DNA of 64,000 nucleotides, taken from positions 186,001-250,000 of the forward strand of contig CAZJHO010000003.1 of assembly GCA_964546015.1 (NCBI GenBank). Reading direction: 5' to 3'. Origin of the DNA: JAFGVL01 sp964546015 (GTDB lineage Bacteria; Bacteroidota; Bacteroidia; Bacteroidales; Paludibacteraceae). Position 1 is the stretch's first letter. Every line of letters starts with the position of its first letter. The position numbers and the translations under genes are program-made. Under the pieces are notes generated by a model, which saw only the letters and a program-made list of their open reading frames with translations, searched no databases and was not told the DNA's origin. Shown piece after piece: positions 1 through 11,900 of this stretch.

Positions 1-251
1 CGCTTCGTGTAGCTGATTTTATCGAAATCGGCTATCTAATGGCACTTGACGGATTAAACCGTGAAGAATCGTGCGGTGGACACTTCCGCGAAGAATATCA
101 AACCGAGGATGGAGAAGCATTGCGTCAAGACGATAAATTCTCATATGTTTCCTGTTGGAAATACAAAAGTGATGATCAAGATCCTGAATTGATTAAAGAA
201 ACTCTTGACTATGAGTTTGTTTCTCGCCAACAAAGAAATTATAAGGCGTAA
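1..251 (+). CDS. sdhA: Succinate dehydrogenase / fumarate reductase flavoprotein subunit, C-terminal end
   Basis: Only the last 82 codons are present; the frame is open from base 3 to a TAA at 249-251, so the start lies left of the window. The visible part contains the C-terminal motif NREESCGGHFREEYQT, typical of SdhA/FrdA, where conserved His and Arg residues lie in the C-terminal helical domain. The subunit carries FAD and interconverts succinate and fumarate at the inner face of the cytoplasmic membrane. The iron-sulfur subunit follows at 750, separated by a small inserted cassette. The identification rests on this short tail and the neighbouring sdhB. Confidence 0.9.
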   Translation, partial: LRVADFIEIGYLMALDGLNREESCGGHFREEYQTEDGEALRQDDKFSYVSCWKYKSDDQDPELIKETLDYEFVSRQQRNYKA

Positions 252-262
252 TTTGTAGTACA

Positions 263-290
263 CAAGTAAACTAGTGGACAAGTAAACAAG
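263..290 (+). repeat. Left inverted-repeat arm flanking the four-helix-bundle gene
   Basis: This 28-base arm contains the word CAAGTAAAC twice. Its reverse complement matches 708-735 at 25 of 28 positions. It lies 12 bases after the sdhA stop and 9 bases before the start of the next gene. Confidence 0.8.
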
Positions 291-298
291 GATCTACA

Positions 299-664
299 AT
301 GATGACGCATAAAGATTTGAGGGTCTGGAGGAAAGCTATTGATTTAGTGAAATTATTATATTCTAAAACCAATCATTTTCCGAAAGAAGAAATCTACGGA
401 ATCGTTTCACAAATGCGTAGAGCTTCTGTATCAATTCCATCAAATATTGCTGAAGGTTATGGTCGAAATTCAGATAAAGAACTGGCACACTTTTTATACA
501 TTGCTTTAGGCTCTGCTGCAGAATTGGAAACACAATTGATAATCTCGTTTGAATTATCTTTTATGAAAAAAGAAGATTTTGATGAATTAAATAATCTAAA
601 TAATGAAGTGATAAGAATGTTATCGGTATTAATAAATCAAGTAAAACAAAAATATAATAAATAG
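299..664 (+). CDS. Four-helix-bundle protein (23S rRNA intervening-sequence protein family)
   Basis: The 121-residue protein has the family hallmark IPSNIAEGYGR (about residues 46-56) after an N-terminal DLRVWRKAIDLV helix, and is nearly all helical. Members were first noticed inside 23S rRNA intervening sequences and are now known as widespread stand-alone genes, often scattered in Bacteroidota genomes. Biochemical function is unknown. Here it sits between sdhA and sdhB, which are normally adjacent, and is bounded by near-perfect 28-base inverted repeats (263-290 and 708-735), so it looks like an inserted cassette. The first of two consecutive ATG codons is used as the start. Confidence 0.88.
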   Translation: MMTHKDLRVWRKAIDLVKLLYSKTNHFPKEEIYGIVSQMRRASVSIPSNIAEGYGRNSDKELAHFLYIALGSAAELETQLIISFELSFMKKEDFDELNNLNNEVIRMLSVLINQVKQKYNK

Positions 665-707
665 AATTCTTAACAAATAATACTTGTAATCAAAGTTAGC
701 GTTTAAG

Positions 708-735
708 CTTGTTTACTCGTCGACTTGTTTACTTG
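708..735 (+). repeat. Right inverted-repeat arm flanking the four-helix-bundle gene
   Basis: This is the reverse-complement partner of 263-290 (25/28 identical). It also contains two copies of GTTTACTTG-like words. It ends 14 bases before the ATG of sdhB, so it occupies the sdhB 5' leader. Confidence 0.8.
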
Positions 736-749
736 TTAACTTGAATTTT

Positions 750-1505
750 ATGGAAAAAACAATTAATATAAAACTAAAAATTTGGCGTCAGAACGATGCT
801 AAATCAAAAGGAACATTTATAACCTATAAGTTGGATAATGTTTCAACTGATAGTTCGTTCCTCGAAATGCTCGATATATTAAACGAACAATTAATTGCTG
901 ACAAGAAGGATCCGATAGCTTTCGACCATGATTGTCGTGAAGGCATTTGCGGAATGTGTTCGCTTTACATCAACGGGTATCCGCATGGACCAGATACAGA
1001 AATAACCACTTGTCAGCTTCACATGCGTAAGTTTAAAAATGGAGAAACTATTACTGTTGAACCTTGGAGATCGCGTGCATTCCCGGTTATTAAAGACTTG
1101 ATCGTAAACCGAAATGCATACGACCAAATTATCCAAGCCGGAGGATATGTGTCTGTAAATACCGGCGGCGTGCCGGACGGCAATGCTATTCCGATCTCCA
1201 AAGAAACTGCAGACGAAGCTATGGATGCAGCATCGTGTATCGGTTGTGGTGCTTGTGCCGCAGCCTGTAAAAACGGTTCGGCTATGCTTTTTGTGTCAGC
1301 TAAGGTAAGCCAATTGGCTTTATTACCGCAAGGAAAAATCGAAGCTGCTCGCCGTGCCAAATCGATGGTTGCTAAAATGGACGAACTTGGTTTCGGAAAT
1401 TGTACTAATACCGGAGCCTGCGAAGCCGAATGCCCGAAAAGTATTTCCATCTCGCATATTGCGCGATTGAATCGTGAGTTCTTGAAAGCTAAATTGAAAG
1501 ATTAA
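750..1505 (+). CDS. sdhB: Succinate dehydrogenase / fumarate reductase iron-sulfur subunit
   Basis: The protein has 251 residues from the ATG at 750. An in-frame TTG at 741 would add MNF, but homologues begin MxKTINIxLKIWRQ, which favours 750. The N-terminal plant-type ferredoxin domain has the [2Fe-2S] ligands CREGICGMC. The C-terminal helical domain has CIGCGACAAAC and CTNTGACEAECPK, which ligate the [4Fe-4S] and [3Fe-4S] clusters. It passes electrons between SdhA and the quinone site of SdhC. The length is typical for Bacteroidales. The operon partner sdhA ends at 251; a hairpin terminator follows at 1526. Confidence 0.96.
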   Translation: MEKTINIKLKIWRQNDAKSKGTFITYKLDNVSTDSSFLEMLDILNEQLIADKKDPIAFDHDCREGICGMCSLYINGYPHGPDTEITTCQLHMRKFKNGETITVEPWRSRAFPVIKDLIVNRNAYDQIIQAGGYVSVNTGGVPDGNAIPISKETADEAMDAASCIGCGACAAACKNGSAMLFVSAKVSQLALLPQGKIEAARRAKSMVAKMDELGFGNCTNTGACEAECPKSISISHIARLNREFLKAKLKD

Positions 1506-1525
1506 TAAGATTCATAGTTTTTTTA

Positions 1526-1562
1526 AGTCCTGCTAAAGTAATTTATTTAGCAGGATTTTATT
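1526..1562 (+). terminator. Intrinsic terminator after sdhB
   Basis: The 10-bp stem TCCTGCTAAA / TTTAGCAGGA (1528-1537 and 1546-1555) has an 8-base loop and is followed by a T-rich run. It lies 20 bases after the sdhB stop. Confidence 0.85.
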
Positions 1563-1639
1563 TTTAATACGGATTTATTAGAAATATTAGCAAATAAACG
1601 GATTCTTCGAGCTTTAGCACATAGAAAAATCATGAAAAA

Positions 1640-1670
1640 TTTGCCAATTGCCGTAAAATGACTACTTTTG
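1640..1670 (+). promoter_or_regulatory. Bacteroidota-type promoter of the SRP RNA gene
   Basis: TTTG at 1640-1643, a 19-base spacer, then TACTTTTG at 1663-1670 match the -33 TTTG / -7 TAnnTTTG consensus. The expected start is within a few bases of 1676, where the RNA stem begins. Confidence 0.7.
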
Positions 1671-1675
1671 CAGTC

Positions 1676-1771
1676 GGGTAAGTCCTGCACGACCAGCTCC
1701 TTTTGAATCCTCCAGGGTGGGAACACAGCAAAGGTAAATTGTTGTAGCGGTGCGATGTAGTAAGCTTACCC
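1676..1771 (+). ncRNA. ffs: Small bacterial signal recognition particle RNA (4.5S type)
   Basis: The terminal stem pairs GGGTAAG (1676-1682) with CTTACCC (1765-1771). The apical part has the order of the conserved SRP domain: CTCCAGGGTGGGAACACAGCA, with the GGAA tetraloop that binds the Ffh M-domain, then the distal strand AGCAAAGG. The RNA is about 96 nt, fitting the short SRP RNA without Alu domain. A seven-T run follows at once and probably ends transcription. The call is by recognition of the motif order and the closing stem; no covariance model was run. Confidence 0.85.
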
Positions 1772-1778
1772 TTTTTTT

Positions 1779-1852
1779 GCCTCTTTAGCTCAGTTGGCTA
1801 GAGCATGTGATTTGTAATCTCAAGGTCGTTGGTTCGAGTCCGACAAGAGGCT
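1779..1852 (+). tRNA. tRNA-Thr (anticodon UGU)
   Basis: The acceptor stem is GCCTCTT / AAGAGGC, the D-stem GCTC / GAGC, and the anticodon loop TTTGTAA gives UGU. The T-arm is GTTGG TTCGAGT CCGAC. The anticodon stem has one T-T mismatch (29-41), as far as I can fold by eye. There is no encoded CCA. It begins directly after the T-run that closes the SRP RNA gene, with no obvious promoter of its own. Confidence 0.95.
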
Positions 1853-1861
1853 CTCAGAAAG

Positions 1862-1896
1862 AAAAAAAGCTATTCGAGTTTCGAATAGCTTTTTTT
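1862..1896. terminator. Bidirectional terminator between tRNA-Thr and the sprF-like gene
   Basis: A perfect 10-bp stem AGCTATTCGA / TCGAATAGCT (1868-1877 and 1881-1890) with a 3-base loop is flanked by A-tracts on the left and T-tracts on the right. It can stop transcription from both converging sides. Confidence 0.9.
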
Positions 1897-1902
1897 GTGT
1901 TT

Positions 1903-2970
1903 TTAATAGTACCTGAATCCGTCCCGTCCATGACAATATCTGCCTGACTGTTTACCTGATAAATCATAAGCATCATAATTGGCACCAAAACGGTAAATTA
2001 ATACAAGCTCAAAGGTTCCTGCACTATTGGCAGTACGCACCATAGACGAGAAATTATTTTCGTACACAAAAGAAACGGTAAGATTCCGCCGCCATTCGTG
2101 CTCTACAATAATTCCCCATTCATTTATCGTTTTATATTCTTCCTTTGTTCTGAAAAGGGTTCCAAGCGTAAACATGTTCCTGGTATTATAATATACATGG
2201 AATTTGCCATAACCTTCCCACTGAAATACATTTGAAGTATAATCATCTACAGAATAAATATTTTTACTAGTCATACCTGCAACTCCTAATGAAAAATCAT
2301 AATGCATATTTCCGGTCAAGGATTTCTGAGAATTAGTATGATATTGCAAATAGGCAAAATCTGTATTGGCAAAAGGCGTTATTTCTTTTTGAGAACTAGT
2401 ACTTATAAGCGTTGCCAAATTCTGAAACGATAATCCCACTGTAACTCCATCAACAGACTCTCTTCCAAAATTTAACTCAAAACCAACATCGGCATTGACC
2501 TTATCGTTAGTTTCTTCCAACCCAAAAAAACGAGGATCATCGACCGATGTCTCAAATACAGCTTGCGAAGCATCATAATGCAGATTCTGATATCGAGTAC
2601 CCAAACCAAGATTTAAAACGCAATAATAAACCTTATGGTCTGCCAAATTAAGTGTATAAGTATAAGTTAAACCAACATCGGTCGTTGTTGTATATCCTAT
2701 TTTATCGTAAATGGCACGCACACCGAACTGAGAACGAATATCTTCGTTATAATAGGCTCCTGTAAACAAACCTGTCGAAGGAGCTCCGGGAAAATCAATC
2801 CATTGTCTTTTCATTCCTGCACTTACTTTCCATGTTGGAAAATACTTGTCGACAGCTGCCGGATTTATTGTATATGGATCGATCCAAAAGTTACTTAACC
2901 GAATACTCGACTGTGCAGACACAGAGACACTTACTATTAACCCTAAAAATAATATATTTATATGCTTCAT
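1903..2970 (-). CDS. Type IX secretion membrane protein, PorP/SprF family
   Basis: The 355-residue protein has a signal peptide (residues 1-19, ending VSVSAQ) and then a beta-barrel-like sequence. It has the family hallmarks INPAAV (about residue 35) and RQWIDFPGAP (about residue 55), and ends in an aromatic strand near RYY. PorP/SprF proteins sit in the outer membrane and work with type IX secretion; SprF-type members are encoded next to, and needed for export or attachment of, one large adhesin. The giant adhesin gene ends 15 bases upstream on the same strand, so the two form a dedicated pair. Confidence 0.9.
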   Translation of the reverse strand: MKHINILFLGLIVSVSVSAQSSIRLSNFWIDPYTINPAAVDKYFPTWKVSAGMKRQWIDFPGAPSTGLFTGAYYNEDIRSQFGVRAIYDKIGYTTTTDVGLTYTYTLNLADHKVYYCVLNLGLGTRYQNLHYDASQAVFETSVDDPRFFGLEETNDKVNADVGFELNFGRESVDGVTVGLSFQNLATLISTSSQKEITPFANTDFAYLQYHTNSQKSLTGNMHYDFSLGVAGMTSKNIYSVDDYTSNVFQWEGYGKFHVYYNTRNMFTLGTLFRTKEEYKTINEWGIIVEHEWRRNLTVSFVYENNFSSMVRTANSAGTFELVLIYRFGANYDAYDLSGKQSGRYCHGRDGFRYY

Positions 2971-2985
2971 TGATATTTCTTTTTC

Positions 2986-5900
2986 TTATCTGATTATGGT
3001 TACATAATAAGATTTCTTCTTCATTCCATCGGCTGTTTTATCATATACAATATAGTAATAAGTATCGCTTCCGACAGGCTTACCTTTATAAGTTCCATCC
3101 CATCCATCGGAACCTTCGTATAACAAAACGCCATTTCGGTTATATACTTCTATTTTCCATCCTTCCATAAATCGATCATGTATCCCGTCACCATTCGGAG
3201 TAAAAGTGTTAGGCATCACCTCCATAGATTTATTGGCGTGTATATTGATGCTATCCGTTTCGACACAACCATAAGGATTAGTTGCATAAAGCTTCACATT
3301 ATACACATAATCTTCAACAATATCATAAGTATGGGTAATATAATTTCCTCCTGCTGTAGTTTCATCGCCAAAATCCCATACAAAATTGGATGCATCGATT
3401 TCTTGAGCCCATAATTCTACAACCGGCGAAGCTTTTGTTATTGCTCTTGTATTAGACTGTATTTTATAGTTGAGCAAAGGATGATACGAAGCAGTTATCG
3501 TGACATCGGCAAAACAACCATTTTTAGTTGTACCTCGTACACTATAAGTTCCGAGTGTATTTACCATAAATGAATCATCCACAGAACCATCAATCCATTT
3601 ATATATATCGGCTCCATAAGCGGTGATAAGCACCGAATCTCCCGGACAGAGTTTTGCTTCCGGCGAAATAGTTATAGCAGGGATGCGTTCTACGAAAATA
3701 GACTTACTTAAAGTATAGCTACATACAGAACTTATCACTTTTAGAGATACATTATATGTACCCGAGCGTGCAAATTGATGAGATTGTTGCTTTCCTGTAA
3801 CAGTTGTACCATCATCGAAATTCCATATGTATGTATCGGATGGATGTCCATTATGAACAATAGCATCGAATGTGTACATGCGCTCGTTACAGTTTATCAA
3901 TGTCGGCTTTATTCCATATTCAGGAATTTCTATATCAAACATTTTTGATGTCGAACATCCAACATTATCCGTGACAGTAACAGTTACCGCACCATTTTGT
4001 GATGTTTGCATTATTTGTCCGTAAGAACCACTCACCTGTCCTGCCGACCATTCTATTGTATATGGAGCAACACCGCCTATAACTGTTGCTGTTATTTGTT
4101 GTGTTGCCAAGTGAGACGAACAATCAAATAATTGTTCTGTTTCCAAATGTATATTTATCGGTGTTGGTCGCTGTACGGTATATTGACCGGAAACCGTACA
4201 ACCTCTGTTATCTACTACATTTACAAAATAATTATTGGGTGGCGTGTTGATCAAGTCTTTTGTTGTTGCACCATTAGACCAGTTGATAAGATAAGGCTCC
4301 GTCCCTCCTGTTATTTGCAAATTGATAGCTCCCGTATTGGGATTATTACAATCCATAGCATTTGTAATTTGAGCGGACAATTGTAATGGGGACGGTTCTA
4401 TAATTATAAATGAACGGTCTATCTTACAACCTTTGCTGTCTTGAATATGTACCGTGTAATTTCCGGGAACAAGTCTATTCCTTTCAGTTCCGGCGGTCGG
4501 ATTATCTTCCCAGGCAAATTGTATCGGAGGTTTCCCTCCTTCAAAATTCAGCTTAATACTTCCATCATTATTTCCATTACATGATATTTGGTTTACAACA
4601 GGTGTAATTCTGAAAATAGGTGCTTGCGGAATATTTATATCAAGCACTTTAACACAATTATTAGCATCTGTAATAGTTACAGTATAATCACCTACCGAAA
4701 GATTTTCCTGATGTAATCCACTTCCATAACTACTCCAAACAGCAGTATATGGTGCAACACCTCCAAGAACATTTATAGTAATAGATGCATCATCACCATC
4801 GTAACAAGAAACATCTGTTTTTACAATATCAAATGTCATATCATCCGGTTGCGTAATTGTATAATTTTCCTGTTTTATGCAAGATAATTCATCCGTCACT
4901 GTAATAGTATATACTCCTGCTTTTAAGCTTTGAATATCTTTCTGATCACTTGTAAATCCGTTTGATCCTATCCACGAATAAGTGTAACCGCCCGCTGTAG
5001 TTGTTCCTCCGGCTACATTTATAAATATCGAACCGGTTGAAGCTCCATAACACAACACATTAGTTTGCTCATTCATAGATATCTCTATGGCTACGGGTTC
5101 TTCTATCTGAATTGATTCGGTAAGAGGACCGCAATTATTTTTATCATCAACTGTTATAACATATGTTCCTATACCCAAATTAGCTAAATTCGGAGTATTT
5201 GCGTATGGATTTCCATCTTTTGTCCACGAATAGGTATAAGGGGTTGTACCACCGCTTACATTGATATTTATGTATGCATCCGTATTAGCATTACAGAATA
5301 TTTGACGATAATCAGCAATATTTAATAAAAATTCATCAGGTTGAGTAACAGTAAGCGTTTTTACAAAAGGTAAACCACCCTGATCTGTAATGCTTAAAGT
5401 GTAGTCACCCGGTTCTAAATTAGTAATATTAGGCGTATTAGCGGTAAAACCGTTTGGTCCTGTCCAAGTTATATTGTATGGAGGAAGACCACCTACAATA
5501 TTGGTTGTAATGCCACCATTATTCGCATTATAACAAGTTATATGAGTAATAAGTTCATTTGCATCAATAGAAGGAGCCAATTTTACCTCGATATTAAATG
5601 GAGCTCCTTGACAGCCATTAGCTGAAGGAAGCACCGTATAAATAACAACAACGGCTTGTTCTGTCATATTGGTTAATGTTTGAGAAAAAGACGACTGCGG
5701 AGTACTTTGCGAAGAAGCACCACTAACTCCGCCGACAGGATTTACACTTGTTACCGTCCAAGTATATGTGGTACCAACAGGAACAATATTTCCATCTACC
5801 CCATTGACAGGAATATAGCTCAAAGGTACATCCGATCCTATTTCGAATGATTTATTTCCTACTACAGGAATTTGTTTTACCATTACTTTAGCAATATCCG

Positions 5901-8900
5901 ATTGCAATGTACCACATCCTCCCTCTGTAAAAGTTAAAATACAATAGTAATAAGTCGTTTTCACTTCATTAACCGGAGCTGTAAATGTAGGATCGTTCGC
6001 TCCTGCTATCAGGGTTCCGCCATACTGATTGACTGTATTTTCATACCATTGATAAAGGACACTGCCGGTTCCATCCGTATAAGCTACTTGAAGCAATGTT
6101 GCTGTCTCTCCCTCACAAATCTCACTCGACTGAGGTTGGACTGTAAGTGACGGAGCTTTTGTTACTTCAACCTTCGCATTTGGAGAAATAGTATTACATC
6201 CTATGCTTGTCTGAGATATTTCACAATAATAATTTTTAACTCCAACAGCGATAGTAGAAGGAGTATAAGTATCCGAAATTGCATCTGTTATTTTACCGTT
6301 TTCATCATACCATTGATAAAAATAAACACTTCCAATTCCACCATTAACAATTACTTGCAAATCAGTAGGAGTAGTATTTTGACAAATAGTTTGTTCCGCC
6401 AAAGGAGGTGTTGTAACAGTCGGTGGAATTGATGCAACATCTATTTCGGCTGTATTGCTGGTAATATCACTACAACCACCTCCGGTAAGAGTTACCACCG
6501 CATAATAATAATATTTTCCAACCGAGCTGAAATCAGCTGCAGGAGGTGTATAATTTGATATATTCGCTTCTGATACTGCTATTCCACCGAAATTACTATC
6601 AACTGTATTTTTATACCATTGATAATTTGGTACTCCTACTCCACCAGTGTAAGCTACAGTTAAAGCTTGAATCTGACCATTTGTACAAATGGCTTGAGTG
6701 GCTAAAGGTTGTTCCGATATACTTGGTGGTGTAACTACCGTAACTATCGCTTCCTGTCCGGTAAGGATTTGCTCGCAAGTATTAGCACTTGCATCGGCAA
6801 CACGAACCAAGGAATATGTATGTGTTCCTACCACAGAGGTATTAGCAGTGATAGTTGCCATATTTTCAATACTTGTTACACTTAATTCCGAACTTCCATT
6901 TATTGTATAATAGAATGTATATGGAGCTGTACCATTAGCTCCTGTAAAAGTAATGGTTGGTTCTGCAGAATTTTGACAAACTGTAGTGGTTCCTGCAATA
7001 GTTCCCGTAGGTGCAGATTGAACTGTAATTTCTACTGTAAATGATTCTCCTACACAATTACCTGCATCACCCGAAGTTGGTGTCACCGTATAAGTCACGA
7101 CTTGATTTACCGCAGAACTGTTAACCAAAGTTTGTGATATTACCGATTGTGCAACGCCCTGGTCACTGTAACCCGTAACATTTGCATTATTCGCCACTGT
7201 CCAAGTATATGTTGTACTTACCGGCACTACTCCGTCTGTCCCATTTATAGGTATAATACTGAATGAACTACCGCTACAGATTGTTTGACGCAAAGTATCT
7301 ATGTTCGGTTTTGGATTTACTGTTACAACAACTTCAAAACTTTCTCCCGTACAACTTCCTGTTTGGGGAGTTACCGTATAAGTGGCTGTTTGAGGTATAT
7401 TTGTCGGATTAATCAATGTCCCGCTTATAGCAGTTTGATTGCTACCCGCAGCACCTCCTGTTATGCCTCCGGTGACAACCGGCGCACTCCAACTGTAAGT
7501 TGTGCCGCTTGCTATAATATTACCATTCGTTCCGTTTGTCGGGGTTACGGTAAATGTACCTTCACTACAAATAGCCATTGTTTCGTTTGCAATGACAGGT
7601 GTCGGATTTACCGTTATAGTATAATTATTTGTAGCTCCGGCACATCCTAATGATGAAGAGTAAGCCGTTGCCGTATAAACAACAGTAATTGGAGATGTTG
7701 TTGTGTTTGTTAATATTTGAACCGGAATTGTTTCTATTCCGGATAAAGCAGCACCGGTTATTCCTGTCGGTTGATAGGCTATCCAATTGAATGTTGCTCC
7801 TGTTGTTGTACTTTCTAGTGTAACAACATCCGTTTGTGAAGCTGAACATATTGTTTGATTTGTTTTATCAAAAGTAACTGCAGGAAGCGGATCAATAGTA
7901 ATAACAAAATTACTTGGTGTTCCCACACAACCACCTAATGTTGGAATTACGGTTATGGTTCCGCTTATCGGATTAGCTGTAGAATTAGCTGTGGTAAATG
8001 ATGCAATGTTATTCCCGTTTCCACTTGCAGATAATCCTATTGCCGTATTTGAATTAGACCATGTAAAGTCTATACTACCTAAGGTCGGACTGCTAATCTC
8101 TATTTCGTCCGAACTTGTATTTGCACAATACGACTTATCCGATATGGTTGATACTGTCGGTATTTCATTTACTACTATTTGTACTGATTCTCCGGAAATA
8201 GTTTGCTCACAAGAATTAAAACCGGCATCTTTCACTTTAACCAAGATATAGGTATGAATACCAAGCACATTCGTATCAGCTAAAATAGTAGCCGTATTGC
8301 TCAAACCAACTGAAGATACTTGCTGATCGGCACCTCCATCTATCGTATAGTAAAATGTATATGGTGCAGTACCATTCATTCCCGTAAAGGTTATAGTTGG
8401 CTTAGATGCATTTAAACAGAGATCATCATTTCCTGATATTGTTCCCGATAGTGCAGGCAAAATGGTTATCTCTACTTCAAATGTATTCCCTACACAATTA
8501 CCTGCATCACCCGAAATTGGTGTCACCGTATAAGTCACGACTTGATTTACCGCAGAACTGTTAACCAAAGTTTGTGATATTACCGATTGTGCAACGCCCT
8601 GGTCACTGTAACCCGTAACATTTGCATTATTCGCCACTGTCCAAGTATATGTTGTACTTACCGGCACTACTCCGTCTGTCCCATTTATAGGTATAATACT
8701 GAATGAACTACCGCTACAGATTGTTTGACGCAAAGTATCTATGTTCGGTTTTGGATTTACTGTTACAACAACTTCAAAACTTTCTCCCGTACAACTTCCT
8801 GTTTGGGGAGTTACCGTATAAGTGGCTGTTTGAGGTATATTTGTCGGATTAATCAATGTCCCGCTTATAGCAGTTTGATTGCTACCCGCAGCACCTCCTG

Positions 8901-11900
8901 TTATGCCTCCGGTGACAACCGGCGCACTCCAGCTGTAAGTTGTGCCGCTTGCTATAATATTACCATTCGTTCCGTTTGCCGGGGTTACGGCAAATGTACC
9001 TTCACTACAAACAACTGTTGTTTCGTTTGCGATCGTAGGTTTCGGATTTACAGTTATCTTATATTCGGACTCAGGACCTTCGCAACCAAGCGTTACGGAT
9101 GATGAACCTTTTGCTTTATATACAACCGGAATAGGAGCATTTGTCGAATTAACCAATGTTTGAACCGGAATAATTCCGGTTCCAAATGTTGTAACGCCCA
9201 TTATTCCGGTAGGTTGTACTGCCGTCCAAGTAAATGTTGTTCCGGGAGTTGTACTTTGTAGTGTTATACTTGTAGTAGCATCTCCCGAACATATGATTTG
9301 ATCTGCTTGGGAAAATGTAACTACAGGTGACGGATTTATTGTTATTGTAAAAGAACTTGTTTGACCTACACAAGCACCAAGACTTGGCGTTACTGTAATT
9401 GTTCCTACAATTGGTAGAGCTGTTGTATTCGTTGCCGTAAAAGAAGCAATATCACCCGTACCGGAGGCTGCCAAACCAATAGCTGTATTGTCATTAACCC
9501 AAGTATATGTCGCAGCAGAAGCTCCTTCTCCTGTGCTAGTAAAATTAATTAAAGTTGTTTGACTTCCGTCACAGAAAGTTTGATCGGCAATAGGATCCAA
9601 TATTGCCATTTCGTTCACATTTATCGTTGCGCTTTGTCCCGATATTTCTTGCGTACAAGCATCTGCACTGCCATCTGTTACTCTAACCAATTTATAAACA
9701 AAAGTACCTAAATCAGAAGACGGAGCATTTATAACGGCTTTCCCATCTGGTGTACCTGTAACACTGAGTTCCGAACCATCATTTATCGTATAGTAGAAAG
9801 TATAAGGAGCAGTTCCATAGTTTCCGGTAAAAGTAACAGGAGTTAATCCTGCATTCCAGCAAATATCAGTACTTCCGCTTATGGTTCCCATTGGCGCCGG
9901 ATTTACATTTATCGTAATAGTAAAAGCAGCACCTTGACAATTCCCTGAAGTTGGTATTACAGTATAAATTATTGTTTGAACAGTTGTAGAAGTATTTGTC
10001 AGAGCCTGACCTACTGAATCTTGTGCCGTACTTACCGGACTTGCACCTAATATATTTGCATTAGAACTCACAGTCCATGTATATGTTGTTCCTGACGGAA
10101 CAATACCATTAGTTTCATTAACAGGCTCTACATTAAAAGACGCTCCACTACAAATGGTTTGAGCAGGAATGGTAATGGTTGGTTTCGGATCTACGGAAAC
10201 TTCTATTTCAAATGTTTCTCCAAAACAATCTCCACTTTTTGGAGTTACCGTATAAGTTGCTGTTTGAACTACATTAGTCGTATTTGTCAATATTCCGGTT
10301 ATAGAAGATCCATTTCCTGCAACTCCGCCAGTAATTCCGGACGAAATGCTTGGCGAAGTCCAAATATAAGTTGTTCCTAACGGTATATTGTTTCCATTGC
10401 CATCGGTAGGTGTTACAGTAAATGTTTCTCCGCTACAAATAGTAACCGATTCTTTCTTTACTGATGCTTTGGGATTTACGGTAATGTGGTATTCATATTC
10501 CTCTCCCTCACAAGAAAGGTCCGCTTCCGTAGCTTTAGCTATGTAAACTACGGTTATCGCTTCATTAGTAGAGTTTACTAATGTTTGTGATGGAATAGTT
10601 CCTGTTCCTGCTGTAATAACACCCGTTATTCCGATCGGCTGTTCGGCCGTCCAACTAAAAGTAACTCCGGAAGTCGTACTTTGTAAAGTTACATTTGTAC
10701 TGGCATCTCCCGAACATATGGTTTGATTTGCTTGAGAGAATATAACTACAGGTGACGGATTTACTTTAATGTTATAAGATCTTGATTCTCCAATACAACC
10801 GTTATCCGTAGGGGTTATCGCTATCGTTCCTATAATTGAATTTGGCGATGTATTAGTTGTAGTAAAAGAAGGCACATTTCCTATGCCGGCAATAGACAAA
10901 CCTATCGCCGTATTATTATTTGTCCACAAATATGTAGTTGACGAACTTCCTGTACTTGTAATCGTTTGTAAAGGCACAAGAGTTCCTATACAAAATTCTT
11001 TATCGGTAATTACATCAATAACAGGCTTTTCCGTCACAGTAATAGTTACAGATTGTCCTGTTAAGTTTTGTTCACAAATATTTGCACTATTATCTTTTAC
11101 TCTTTCCAAAGAATATACAAATGTACCCACTGAAGATGTAGAAGCAGATATTGTAGCTATACTACCCGTACTTACTACAAATTGTTCCGAACCACCATTT
11201 ATTCTATAGTAGAAAGTATATGGAGCAACACCGTACAAGCCTGTGAATGTAATCACCGGTTGTATAGCATTCACACAGACAGCCGCATCTCCCAAAATAG
11301 AACCGGTTGGAGATGGTTTTACCGTTACTGTAAAAGAAAATGATGTTCCGACACAAGTTCCCGAAGTTGGTGTAACAGTGTAAGTTACCGTCTGATCGGT
11401 TAAGCTAATATTTGTAAGCGTTTGGCTAATCGTTTGAATCGGAGTAGTTACATTGCTTTCACCCTCTATATTACTATTAGAAGTTACAGTCCATGTATAA
11501 GTAGTACCGTCAGGCAGTATGTTTCCATTTACTCCATTTGTTGGTGTTGCATCAAAGGTTTCACCATTACAAATTGTTATATCAGGTAGGGTAATTTTAG
11601 GTTTAGGATTTACCGGTACTAATACTTTAAATGGAGTTCCGGTACAATTCCCACTTTTAGGTGTTATGGTATATTCTGCCGTTTGAAGAGTGTTAGTAGG
11701 ATTAGTTAAAGTACCGGAAATTGTCGTTGCATTTGTTCCTGCCGCACCACCGGTCATGCCTCCGGTTACTATTGGAGCACTCCAAGTATATGTTGTACCG
11801 GATGGGACTATATTTCCGGCAATAGAAGACGGATTAAAACTAAAACTACTGCCACTACATATTGCTACTACTTGAGCATCAGCAATGGCAGGTTTTGGAT

